A stretch of DNA of 64,000 nt from Euryodendron excelsum. Taxonomy: Eukaryota > Streptophyta > Magnoliopsida > Ericales > Pentaphylacaceae. The stretch spans positions 30,841,501-30,905,500 of the forward strand of contig CM065387.1 of NCBI GenBank assembly GCA_033060915.1, given 5' to 3'. A program made the translations under genes and the position numbers. Within the stretch, counting starts at the first letter, position 1. Each line of letters starts with the position of its first letter. The notes under the pieces were generated by a model. The model did not search any database and had not been told where the DNA came from. It was given only the letters and a program-made list of their open reading frames with translations. Below are positions 1 through 10,140 of the stretch, piece by piece.

Positions 1-798
1 TTCCTGAAAATGAAACATTTCAAAAGTCCAATCTTCCTCAAAGGGAAACACTTTCAAAATCAAACTTTCTTGAAAAGTAAACTTTCTAAAAATGAAAACT
101 TTCTAGAAATAGGAACCCATTTCAAAATTCCAACTCTTCCGGACTCTTGTCCGAACTACGATTGACCTGATCCTCTTTAAGGAGGTACGTAGGCAACCTT
201 TCATGGGATGCGGTCACAACCCTTTTTAAATTCTCAATTCCCTCCTTCAAACTCTTATTTAAATTCTTTTTTCAAAAGTTTTCTAAGTGGATAGTATTAA
301 ACATAAGTAACCGGTTAGTCATAATTAGGTGAGTAAAAGGTGATTAGATATATATGTACTACAGAGGCGGGGTATGGTGATAGTCTTATGATGTCTTCCC
401 TATACGTAACCAACATCCAGACTTAAGAATTTCTATTTTAAAGACCAAAAACGGAGTCAATTTTCAAAAGGGCTTTCCAATGTTTTTAGGGTTATTAAGC
501 AACCCTACTTTTTAAAACTCTCTCATGAGGACGTTTTTCAAAAACCCTTTTCCAAAACCTGAGTTTAACCCTCGGGTTTTACTTAGTATAGATGACTTAG
601 AATATCTTTAAATATGTTAGGTGCCAACTCCAAAAACCTTTTCAGAAAGCCCTAATAAATTCCATTTCAAAAATTTTAACCCCGTTGCATTGGTCCTTCT
701 AAGAGGACGAGTTCTAATGAGTGAAAACTGTACCAAATTCCCATTCCTGGGCCAAGAAAGATAGAGGAGGGCCCGACGTCCAGAAACAGGGCGTGACA
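1..798 (+). mobile_element. Element A: 3' part of 5' LTR (Ogre-like)
   Basis: This is the last roughly 0.8 kb of an Ogre-like LTR, cut by the window edge. It carries the block shared by the other LTR copies: the hairpin cggactcttgtccg at 140-153, then the motif tacgtaggcaacc, then a gcggggta tract near 368. It ends in GGCGTGACA (790-798; GGCGCGACA in younger copies), immediately followed by a primer-binding site, so it is a 5' LTR on the plus strand. It is more diverged than the solo LTRs, which suggests greater age. No TATA box lies in the visible part. Confidence 0.85.
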
Positions 799-800
799 GC

Positions 801-820
801 TTGGCAACTCCACTGGGGAC
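801..820 (+). other. Primer-binding site of element A
   Basis: TTGGCAACTCCACTGGGGAC starts two bases after the LTR terminus. It matches the PBS of elements B and C apart from one or two transitions. The family resembles the tRNA-Arg type reported for Ogre elements; the tRNA assignment is recalled family knowledge and was not checked by alignment. Confidence 0.8.
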
Positions 821-2747
821 AATTAGAGGGTTAGGCCTATGTCATGTCTAGTCACCCTTTAATCACTTTAAGTTCGCCAGTTACCTTGTTTAGTTATATC
901 CACTTTCTAAACTCCAAATTTTTCAAAATGATATTTGTTTTGCAAAATGTTAAACATTACATTCATTACATGCTCTTGCATTGTTCATACATCATACTTT
1001 ATTTTGCATTTGAGTTCCTCAAAAAGTACTAACTCTGTGCATTTGTTTTGTAGGTCGACCTATGTTCACATTTTAATATATGTTCATAAATTGCCATGTA
1101 TGCTATGTATGACAGGATGTATGGGAGTTGTTAGACTCTTTGCTCTAATTTCTAAAATCACACACACACTTGCATATGCATTTTTATGGAATATTGACCC
1201 TGGTTACTTCCTTCTAGTTAGAAGGGGGAACAGTACATTGACTGTTAGTGGCAGGCAGATGTGTCACCTAACCAACGGTCTGTAGATAGTTCCCTCACTC
1301 GGACCACCAACCTATAATGGCACTACCCCGGGGAGTGGGTCTAGGTTTGAAGATCTGGGAGCCTAGCTTTTCAGGATGTATTAGTAGTCCTCAACCTCAT
1401 GTTTATATAGCGCCAATGCATAGCCAAACCTCTGCCAGATTTAAGGCACGTGCCTTTTCAAAAACTAAGGAGGAAAAAGCGATTGCTTTTCAATTTCCTT
1501 ACTCCTGCTGGTATTATGCTTACATATGTGAATGATTTGTTATCAATATGTTGTCATTCCTGGTATTAAACTGCTCATGCATATGTAATCATCCCAAGGC
1601 AAGAGTGCCAAACTAACTCAAGCCACTTGCATTCCATGCATATGATCAATCTTCAAGAGAATGGACCACGAGCCAATTTCAAATCATAAGCCTACCCAAT
1701 TCCTAAGGGTTCCAAACCCTAAGGGTCATGGCATGCATCCAAGAATCATTTCACAAGAGGGGCCCCAATCCCTCTTGCTCAAGGGGATAAGAATGCCACA
1801 AGCAAGGGGCAATTCGAAGATGAGGTCATTCAACAACCTCCCAATATCAATAAGGCAAAGCTGAAAACTTGAAAAGTAGTTTAGGTAGATAGTTGGAAAG
1901 TCCGATGGAAAATATTCCATTCCCTCAATCTATGTAATTTTAACTTTCTATACCAAAGAAATAAAATCGCCCTTTGTACTTTTGTCTTGAATGAACGGAT
2001 GTATGAATGAATGAATGAAACAAGCACAGGTATGGTATTGTATACAGGTGCAACCCCCTATTTCCAAAAGTGAGCAAACACAACATGCTTATTCCCTCTC
2101 TCAAAGTAGGGGCACCTATAGGGCATGCATTACATATAAACTTTCAAACCAAGGCACTAACTTCTCATTTGTTTCGTGTCATCTATCCTCCCCCTAACCT
2201 CTCAAGTACCAAGAAAACTAAAGATGAAGCAACGACAGAAAAGGGGGTTCTTTAAACCTCTTATCTATTATCATTATGTTGTGCGTATATTCACTACTAT
2301 CATGCTCATGCATCAATATCCATTCTAAAGACACGAGTTCCAAGAAACTTAAGTTAATGCATTTTCATCAGCTGTAGAGAGAAAAGAACAATCTGATCTC
2401 ATATTAATCAAACCTACCCAAGCTCCTAAGGGTTTCCCAACCCTAAAGATTTATGGCATGCATAGAACCATATCTTCAGAGAGGCCCAAATCTCTATCAG
2501 CCCATGGAGACGTGATTGCCCAAACAAAGAAGCATAGCTTAGCCCATGCTGAAGAGATATTGTATTGCATACAGGGGCAATACCCCACCTCCAAAATGGA
2601 CTCAGCATCATGCCTAGATTCCCGCGAAGAAGGGACCTCCATAGGACATGCATTGCACAAAATCTTCAACTCTACATGCTAATTCCATTTGCTTTCCTTT
2701 TTCTTTTTCTAGGCATAAGAGCACAACCAAAGCTATGTAATCCCTTC
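821..2747 (+). mobile_element. Element A leader region, duplicated modules
   Basis: This non-coding 5' leader is homologous to 57401-58859 (element C) and to minus-strand 18781-20764 (B) and 51636-52819 (D). Landmarks shared with C are a GGATG(T/A)ATGGGAGTTGTT box near 1115, a run of CACACACACA, and a paragraph containing CCCTAAGGGT and GGCATGCAT. That last module occurs twice here (about 1680-2250 and 2400-2690), each copy with a short ORF-like stretch. Near the end, TTTCTTTTTCTAG at 2700-2712 looks like a splice acceptor at the start of the protease remnant, and the same pattern is seen in B and D. The short ORFs in this stretch share no protein family that I recognise. Confidence 0.7.
2711..2712 (+). 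other. Candidate splice acceptor, element A
   Basis: A pyrimidine tract (ttcctttttctttttct) ends in AG at 2711-2712. The aligned position in B (minus strand, 18782-18781) and D (minus strand, 51637-51636) has the same tract plus AG. Three independent copies keep the signal, which supports a leader intron spliced into the protease frame. The matching donor was not identified. Confidence 0.45.
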
Positions 2748-2950
2748 GTAGTTGTAAGCACCCCATTTTTGACCGCTCGGCAGTCTACATTCCGTCTAGA
2801 CTTGTTTTCAAGTCATTGTGGGCATATTCCTATCGAATCCAATTCTCTAGGTCCAAATTCCGTCTTTCCATCGCTTCGCGGGCCTATCAGGCCCAAATAG
2901 AGGCAAAATGACCCAAATGCCCTCAGGGGCATTGTCCTTTCCTTTCCAAT

Positions 2951-3640
2951 TCCAATCCCTCTCTTGAGACAGTTTATTCCTCGAGACGGTTCCAATCCAG
3001 GTGCGTCTCTTCGGAGACGATAAGTCCCCTTTCTAATCCCACTCTCGAGACAGTTTATCCTCAAGACGGTTTCAATTCAAGCACGTCTCTTCAAAGATGG
3101 TAAGACCCCTTTCCAACCCCACTCTCGAGACAGTTTATTCCTCGAGACGGTTCCAATTCAAGCACGTCTCTTCGGAGACGATAAGTCCCCTTTCCAATCC
3201 CACTCTTGAGACAGTTTATTCCTCGAGACGGTTCCAATTTAGGCACGTCTCTTCGAAGACGGTAAGACCCCTTTCCAATCCCTCTCTCGAGACAATTTAT
3301 TCCTCGAGACGGTTCCAATTCAGGCACGTCTCTTCGGAGATGGTAAGACCCCTTTCCAACCCCACTCTCGAGACAGTTTATTCCTCGAGACGGTTCTAAT
3401 TCAGGCACATCTCTTCGGAGACGATAAGTCCCCTTTCCAATCCCACTCTCGAGACAGTTTATTCCTCGAGACAGTTCTAATCCAAGCGCGTCTCTTCGGA
3501 GACGATAGGTCCCCTTTCCAATCCCTCTCTCGAGATAGTTTATTCCTCAAGACGGTTCCAATCCAGGCGCGTCTCTTCGGAGACGATAAGTCTCCTTTCC
3601 AATCCCTCTCTCGAGACAGTTTATTCCTCGAGACGGTCCG
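2951..3640 (+). repeat. 81-bp tandem repeat in U3 of solo LTR 1
   Basis: The motif agtttatt recurs at 2971, 3052, 3132, 3213, 3294, 3375, 3456, 3537 and 3618, a period of 80-81 bp with about eight to nine copies. Each unit carries two short inverted motifs (ctcgagac and cgtctcttcggagacg). Because 81 is a multiple of three, all frames stay open over long stretches on both strands. The resulting ORFs of about 85-105 residues are 27-residue repeats and not genes. Confidence 0.9.
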
Positions 3641-3844
3641 AGTAGCGAAACTACTCACAAAACCGTTAGAGTAGCGGAAATACTTACAAATAGGTCGATA
3701 TAGGAAATTGGCAACAAACCCGTGTCACGACGACCGCCGTTAGAGTGGCGGAAACACTCAAAACCCAGGTCAACACCAGTGTTTGTTAACCCACTTTGGT
3801 GAAAAATGACCAAACTGTCCTTTGGACCTTTTCCGAGACTTTCC

Positions 3845-4350
3845 GATCAAGATGACCATTTTGCTCCTAGGCATCCGAATGCCCCGAGAACCACACCGGC
3901 TCTGGGTATCAAACCGGTAATGTCCCGAGAATACTTTTTATAGTATTCTCAACCTTCCTTTACCTTTCTGGATCATTCCGAGTCAGTTCCAGGCAACCCG
4001 GTACAAAATGACCGTTTTGCCCTTAGAGGGCCGGTCTCCTTCTTCGACCACACCGGCTCTGGGTATCAAACTAGTAATGTCCCGAGAATACTTTTTATAG
4101 TGTTCTCAACCTTCCTTTACCTTTCCGGACCATTCCGAGTCAGTTCTGGCAAACCCGGTACAAAATGACCGTTTTGCCCCTGGTGGGCCGGTCTTCTTTT
4201 CCGACCACGCCAGCTCTGGGAATCAAATCGGAAACCTCCGGGAACATTCTGAATAATGTTTTCAGATCCCAAGTCTTCTTCCGAGACTATCCGAGTTCGC
4301 CCCGGTAGCTTCCGAGTCCGATTGACCGTTTTGCCCCTAAGGACCCGGTC
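3845..4350 (+). repeat. 157-bp tandem repeat in U3 of solo LTR 1
   Basis: The anchor ccaca(c/t)cc recurs at 3891, 4048 and 4205, exactly 157 bp apart. Each unit contains ggtatcaaac, a tttatagt.ttctc box and gaccgttttgcccct. The same period occurs in the other LTRs. It lies upstream of the TATA box, within putative U3. Confidence 0.85.
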
Positions 4351-4708
4351 AACCTTTCCGACACATCTTATCCTCACTTTTCAAGTCAAATACCTCCAGG
4401 ACACTATTTTAAGTGTTTCTGCTCCTTTCTGACCTTCCGGGACATTCCCGGCTCCTCCAAATCATTCCCGGACTTTTCGGAGTCACTCCTAGTGAAGCCA
4501 GGCTAAAAGTTGCATGGTAGTCACTAGTACAGGCGCCCAAATCTAGTCAAAGATACGTTGCTTGCCGACTTATAAAGTTTCCTAAGTGGCTGGCGCCAGC
4601 CACTAGTAGTGGCGCCAAGCCAAGAATTGGCCTAGCGCCACTCCTAGTGGCGCCAAGAGCAATTTTGCCCTGGCGCCACTACAACAGGCGCTAGGTTTGT
4701 CCAACCTC

Positions 4709-4716
4709 TATAAATA
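4709..4716 (+). promoter_or_regulatory. TATA box of solo LTR 1
   Basis: TATAAATA is followed by the conserved cagagcctc. The same core is at 42959-42966, 54381-54388 and, reversed, 15956-15963. It sits upstream of the transcribed-looking leader and is the probable Pol II promoter of the LTR, with a start site inferred about 30 bp downstream. Confidence 0.75.
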
Positions 4717-5559
4717 CAGAGCCTCATTCAACGTGAAAAGGGGTCTGCAAACTTAACCTAAGAATCATATATTTCGATATACAGAGCTCGAGCACCTCCA
4801 AAAACCCTAGTCTCCTTAGGTTTCTCCAAACCCTAGCCACCCTACACAAACCCTAGCCTCCTATACACTCATACACACCCCCATACACTCATACACTAGC
4901 TTTCAGCCATCATTTGAAGACTTGAAGAGCTGTAATCCAAAACCTGAAGACAACCCTTGAAGGTTGAAGAAGAAGATCAAGACGAAGACCAAAGATTGAA
5001 GACAGCACGGCGCGTAAAATAAACAAGACATATAGTAGGTTCCCTATTTAAATTTCCGCACTTCCCCCCTCTGGGTTTTCTCTATTTTAATCCCCCATCT
5101 CTTTCCCCCCTTTCTTTGCATGCTTGAAACAAGGAGATTCCCGGTCCATGTGTAGGATTGGGCTATTGGAGAGTTACCGTATCGGGGGCTTTCTTCTAGT
5201 CTAACCAAAGACCACGTGGGTCCGGCCCCCTTGATTATGTGGTGAAGCCTTAGCCTTGTATGTTCACGACCCCAAATTGCATTGTGCATATCATAATCTT
5301 GCATCTTCCAAAATCTGTTTTCAAAGTTGTTTTCAAAATCGTTTTCAAACTTGTTTTCAAAATTGCATCAAAATCGCTTTTTCAAAAACTTGTTTTCAAA
5401 ACCACAATTCTAGGGTGATTCTAGCCTTTCCATGGCTAGGGTTGCTTTAGGAAAGTGTTACATTAAAAGTGACCTTTTTGGTTTATATTTTCAAGTCTTA
5501 TTGTTTTCCAAAACCACTTTCTTAAAGTGGTCCTAGCCCTCTTATGGCTAGGATCGCTT

Positions 5560-7260
5560 TAGGAAAGTGAGACGTTTTCATACTTTCCAAAAACTCTCTC
5601 TTCAAAAATCTCTTTCTAAAAATCTCTTTTTCAACATACTTTCCTAAAACTCTCCTCTCCAAAATTGTTTTCAAAAACTCCCTCCAAAATCTATTTTTCA
5701 AAGCTTCCTTTTTCAACTCCTTTCCAAAAACCCTTTCTCCTCAAAATTTACTTTCCTAAAAACTCTCTCCAAAAACTCCTCCTCTTTAAAATCTTTCCAA
5801 AAACTTTCTTTCCAAATTCACTTTCCAAAAACTCCTTCCTAGGATTCCCTTCTAGAAAACCTTCGTTTCAAAAAACGCACTTTCCAAAAACTCTTTCCTT
5901 AGAGCCCAAGTCAAGCCTTAGAGCCCACAATTAGGAAACCCTAATTTTCTTTCCAAAAACATGATTTTCAAACTTTGCCCCAAACCTAGGTTTCCAAAAC
6001 CTCTAGTTTTCACATCCAAACTATACATGTTTCCAAAACCTCTTTTCTACGTCAAAACTATAATTTTTCAAAACTAGGGTTTCTAGAATCTCTCTTTCCA
6101 AATCCTTGTCAAGTCAAATCTTCCCTTTAAGAAACCAAATCCAATCTCCCCATTTAGGAAACTAGATCCCGTCCTCCATTTTTGGAAACAAAATCAAACC
6201 TTTTCTTTTTAAAACAAAATCCAATCCCTTCCTAATCCAAACCTTTCTTAATTCAATTCCTTCCTAAACCATAAGTTTCCTAAACCTAAACTTTAAATCT
6301 TTCTTTGAATTTCAAAATCCAAATCTTTCCTAATTCAAATCCTTCCTAAACTTCCACTTTCCTAAACCTTAAGTTTCTAAAACTTGAACATAAAAATCTT
6401 TCCTAATTCAACCCTTTCCTAATTCTACCCTCTTTTCAAATCTTAACTTTTCAAACTTAAGTTTTCAAACCCTTCCTAAATTCAAACCTTTTCTAATCTC
6501 AAGATTTTCTAAAACTCTAAAACTTTCTAAATCTTAAACTTTCTAAATTTCAAATCTTTCCAAATTCAAAACTTTCTAAATTTGAAACTTTCTTAAGTTA
6601 AATCTTTCTAAACCTAAATCTCTCCAAATTCTAAACTTTCCAAAACTTCAAAATCTTTCTAAATCTAAGGCTTTTCTAAATTCAAAACTTTCTTAATTCA
6701 AACATTTCCTAAACTGAAAGCTTTCCTTTTTCAAACATTCCCTAAAATGAAACTTTCTTATTTTCAAAACTTCCTTGTTTTCTAAACTTTTCCAAATTCA
6801 AAACTTCCCTTTTTCAAAACATTACAAAATTCGAAACTTTCTTAACTTGAAACTTTCCAAATTCTAAGCCTTTCTTAAACTAAACTTTTCCTAATTCAAA
6901 ACATTTCTAAATTCAAAACTTTCCGATTTTCAAAACTTTCCTAATTTGGGAACTTTCCTAATCTTAAAACCTTTCCTTGTTTGAAAACTTTATAAATTTG
7001 AAACTTTCCAATTTCAAAACTTTCCTAAAATGAAAACTTTCCTAATTTCGAAACTTTCCTAAATCAGACCTTTCCTAATTTGAACCTTTCCCAAATTCAA
7101 TCTTTCTTAAACTCTTGAGTCTTTCCTAAGTCTCATCTTTCTTAAGTCTAGGTTTCTTAAACCTTTATCTTTCTAAAACAAGTCCAAATTCATCTCTTCA
7201 AATCTATTTTCAAATCATATTCTTTTTATTTCCAAATTTATTTTTCAATTCTCTTAACTT
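5560..7260 (+). repeat. G-depleted quasi-repeat tract of solo LTR 1
   Basis: About 1.7 kb is composed almost only of A, C and T on this strand, made of degenerate units such as aactttcctaaattcaaa. The same tract occurs in all sizeable LTR copies in the LTR sense orientation. ORFs here are low-complexity and not coding. Confidence 0.8.
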
Positions 7261-7814
7261 GCACTTGCACATCATGCATCATGTTAGTTTCTTTTCAAAT
7301 ATTCTTTTTCAAAGTGAATAGGGTTGAACTATAGTTAGTTAAAGACTCTCATAGGTGAATCTAGGGTAGATTGACATGTAGGTACTGAAAGGGCGGGGTA
7401 GGGTGATAGCCTAGTGCATCTTCCCTACACGTAACCAACCTCCGAACCTAGATCACTGATTTCAAAGACCAAAAGGAGTTATTTTTCAAAAAAGGGCTAA
7501 ATGTTTTTCAAGGGTTGCCAAACAACCTGTTTTCCTAAAAACCCTCTCTTGAGGAGATATTTTCAAAATTATTTTCTAAAAACCCTATGTGTAGTCTTCG
7601 GATTATTCTTAGTTTTTAGGTGACCTAACTCACCTTAATCAAGTTCGGTGGCGACTCCGAATCTTTTTCAAAAGCCCTTTATTCAAATCAATTTTCAATT
7701 CAAACCTAGTCGCACTCATTCTTCTAGGAGGGTGAGTTCTAACGAGAGAGCACAACATTTTTCCCGCTTGTGTGAGTATTCCTCGAGTGCGAAAAATCTA
7801 GGCGCGACAGTAGT

Positions 7815-8057
7815 CCTACCTAGTCCATAACTCTTGCAAGGATGAACCTATTGAAGAATAGAAGGGATTGAATGCTCATCAACAAAGTGTTACCTCTCAA
7901 GCAGCAACCTCCATACCATGTCATGACAATCGCCCTCCATGCATGGACATGACAAAACCCTCTTGTCACTTGACAGTTAGGAAAATGGTCACCAACTACC
8001 TTAACAACAGAAGGTACCAACCTGAGAAGGGACTAGGGGCACCAGCTATGGGGTGAT
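7815..8057 (+). pseudogene. Element A protease-linker with G-patch remnant
   Basis: This resumes right after the solo LTR target duplication. One frame ends in KMVTNYLNNRRYQPEKGLG at roughly 7984-8040, a G-patch-like motif (aromatic-Q-P-x-K-G-L-G) of the type found between protease and RT in Ogre-like polyproteins. Upstream residues align loosely with the better preserved copy in element D (minus strand 51270-51518). No protease active site (D-S/T-G) is visible, so only the C-terminal protease-linker part remains. The family assignment is by motif and by context between leader and integrase. Solo LTR 1 is inserted just after the splice acceptor of this exon. Confidence 0.6.
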
Positions 8058-8560
8058 CCTTCGAAAAAAAAAAAAAACAAACAGAGAACAAACAAACAAA
8101 CAAAAAAGCGCCATTTCATCCCTGATCATTGACTTAAAATCCACACCTCATGTTCAACGGGCTCACTCTCCTCAAGGTCTTACCAATCTAGTAGCATCGG
8201 ACATGAAGTTGGCTGATTGGAACATTTATCAAATTTCCAAACCCTGAAGGCCTTGGTAAAGCCTATGAGAGGAACCCTTGATTTTAGCTTGTCGAAGTGT
8301 TATGTAAATATCAAGTGTATAACAGGCTAATATGAAATAGAGGACTCTTGATCATGAAATGCTTTCTCTGCCATGTTAAAATAATTTTTTTCTAGAAAAA
8401 TGAAAATTGCAGGGTATCTCGAAGGTTGGCATCTTTTAACCCTAAAGACTCCACAGATGTCCTATACAGATTGTCACAAATAGTACTAGCAACCTAAAAC
8501 AACACTTGATAGCAGAACTTCAATATCAATCATAACAGCTCAGAATCCAACCATCTACAA
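8058..8560 (+). mobile_element. Element A G-patch to integrase junction segment
   Basis: This is homologous, in the opposite orientation, to 17865-18396 (element B) and 50701-51234 (D). Shared landmarks are an accctgaaggccttgg box near 8241 and ggttggcatctttt near 8423. In these three elements this segment links the G-patch straight to the integrase tail, with RT, RNase H and the integrase N-terminus absent. Confidence 0.6.
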
Positions 8561-9022
8561 ATAAAAGAGGCCATTGAGTCATCAAAATACAATAGTCAAG
8601 GAGATCACAAAGGTTGGCACGAGCAGCTACCTTTTCACAAAGTCCCTATTAGATTCTCAACTGAGGCAACAACACCCTCATTGATCTACTGCAATAAGAC
8701 ACTTCTGCTGGTTAAAGAAAGAACCCCCTCCCTCCAAATCCTTAGGGAAACTCAAACCACCGAAGCGGTATGAGCAGCCTTACCTCCTAGAGAACAACAT
8801 GCCTTGTACAACCAAAGACGCATCTGCAAATCCTTCAGCAGAAAAATCAAACCTTGATAGGAGACTTTGTCTCCAAAAAGACATCTCCAGCCTGGCAGAA
8901 AGCTAGAAGCAAAATTCACTCCAACCAATGAAGACTCGAAGTCATTGATCCTGGCAGAGACGGACATGGAAGTTTTCCCAGCACCCATCAACTCAAGCTT
9001 GCTAAAGCACTACTCCATGTAA
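8561..9022 (+). pseudogene. Integrase C-terminal remnant, element A
   Basis: The frame from 8561 runs 154 codons to TAA at 9020-9022 with three internal stops. Recognisable integrase-tail motifs appear in order: IKEAIESS (the NGAxEAA helix), GWHEQLPF, RFSTEATTPSLIY (the R-x-S-T-G-A-T-P-x-S-L-V/I-Y box), ALYNQRRICKSFSRKIKP (a basic stretch after catalysis), and the terminal LILAETDMEVFPAPINSSLL-KHYSM. The same ending (PINSSLVKHYYV, stop) is on the minus strand in element D. This is the end of Ogre/Tat pol. The catalytic core (DDE) is missing, so it is a non-functional fragment. Confidence 0.8.
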
Positions 9023-10140
9023 TTAGAAACTCTGATAGAGCAATGATGACAATGATCAAAATAAAAAGAGGCCCTCAATTCCTATACCATATAGTTAAAC
9101 AGAACCCTAGCAACACCCCCTTGAGCCGGTCACATTTTCATCATATAACCAGCTTAGTGATCACCACCCACAATGGGTTGAAAGCCATAGCATGAGGGCA
9201 GGGAAAGGAAAACAAAAAGGGGTAACATTACATGTCAAAAAAAAATCTTAAACAATGTTGTTTTTTGCCAGGTAAGTGGCAGAAAACAAATAAGAAGAGT
9301 CTAATAGTTTTTCTTCAGGTAAGTGGGAGAATAGAGGAAATTTGACAATGCAAAGGTCAAAGTCATCAAATAAACGACCTCAGCATTAGTCATAAAAGTA
9401 AAGGGTAAGAAAGGGATGAAACTGTTAAAAGTGATCACCGGAATCAAAGTCAAGTAGAATGGTAGGTTTGAACCTTCTATCCTATTCTTTCAAAAACCCG
9501 ACAACTAGCTCACGTTATAGTCCAAAAAAAAAAAAAAAGACCTTTCAAATTGGTCATTTTTTTTATTGCTCTTCAAAGTAAGATGGTTACGTTGGGAAGT
9601 GCTCTATATAGCAGAAGGAGTTTTGAGAAAACACATTCTATCGCAACTCAACAAGTGTTTCAATGCACCCCTATCAAAAGCAACATCAACAGTCTTCAAC
9701 TAAAGTAAGAACTTTAGTCAATAATAGGCAATGAGTCATCTTCATTGGCATCAATGAGAGAAATCACAAGAAAATGCATGGCCAGAGGACATAGTGAAAA
9801 CCTTCTGAGGTGCTATGGGTAAAAGAGTAGGGTCATGGCAAGATACAAAACTACCGACGTAGTGAAAACCCAAAAGTGGGCGTTGACGTACAACAATGGT
9901 ATAACCGGCATCTGTGAAAACCCACAAGGGCATATCTCCTAATCAGCAATCCAAGAGGGCTTCAATGAAGCAACAAAGTCTCACTCCTCAACAAATGGGT
10001 CAAGGGATGCCAACCTGTGGACAACCTACATTGGTAACAGATTTCTAAACTCAGCACAGCAAAATGATAAGTATGAATGTCATAAGTCATTTATTAAGAT
10101 TACTCTGTTATATCTTGATATTTGCTAATAAAATACTAAG
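9023..10140 (+). mobile_element. Element A post-integrase non-coding region
   Basis: The sequence after the pol stop shares blocks with element C (about 60700-61450) and, reversed, with D (49990-50170). Shared features are gaggccctcaattcctatacca-like text followed by gttgagcc and gtgatcacca. A homopolymer A run lies at 9521-9538. Short ORFs are unsupported. It leads into the antisense-ORF remnant. Confidence 0.55.

Larger units (their letters stand above)
2753..7809 (+). mobile_element. Solo LTR 1 (Ogre-like), nested in element A
   Basis: This is a complete 5,057-bp LTR running from TGTAAGCACC to GGCGCGACA. It is flanked by a perfect 5-bp target duplication GTAGT (2748-2752 and 7810-7814) with no internal region attached, so it is a solo LTR left by LTR-LTR recombination. 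Order inside: 81-bp repeats, a few 29-bp repeats, 157-bp repeats, TATAAATA (4709-4716), a leader with tacactcat repeats, a G-poor tract (about 5560-7260), and a 3' conserved block. It lacks the hairpin and tacgtaggcaacc block that every other sizeable LTR here carries. Removing it joins 2747 to the second GTAGT and restores alignment with elements B and D. Confidence 0.93.

Noticed and set aside
3091..3658. Overlapping ORFs of 85-105 codons on both strands with 27-residue repeats
   Set aside because: Direct result of the 81-bp tandem repeat; both strands stay open and there is no domain.
8752..8991. 79-codon minus-strand ORF
   Set aside because: Antisense of the integrase tail that reads clearly on the plus strand.
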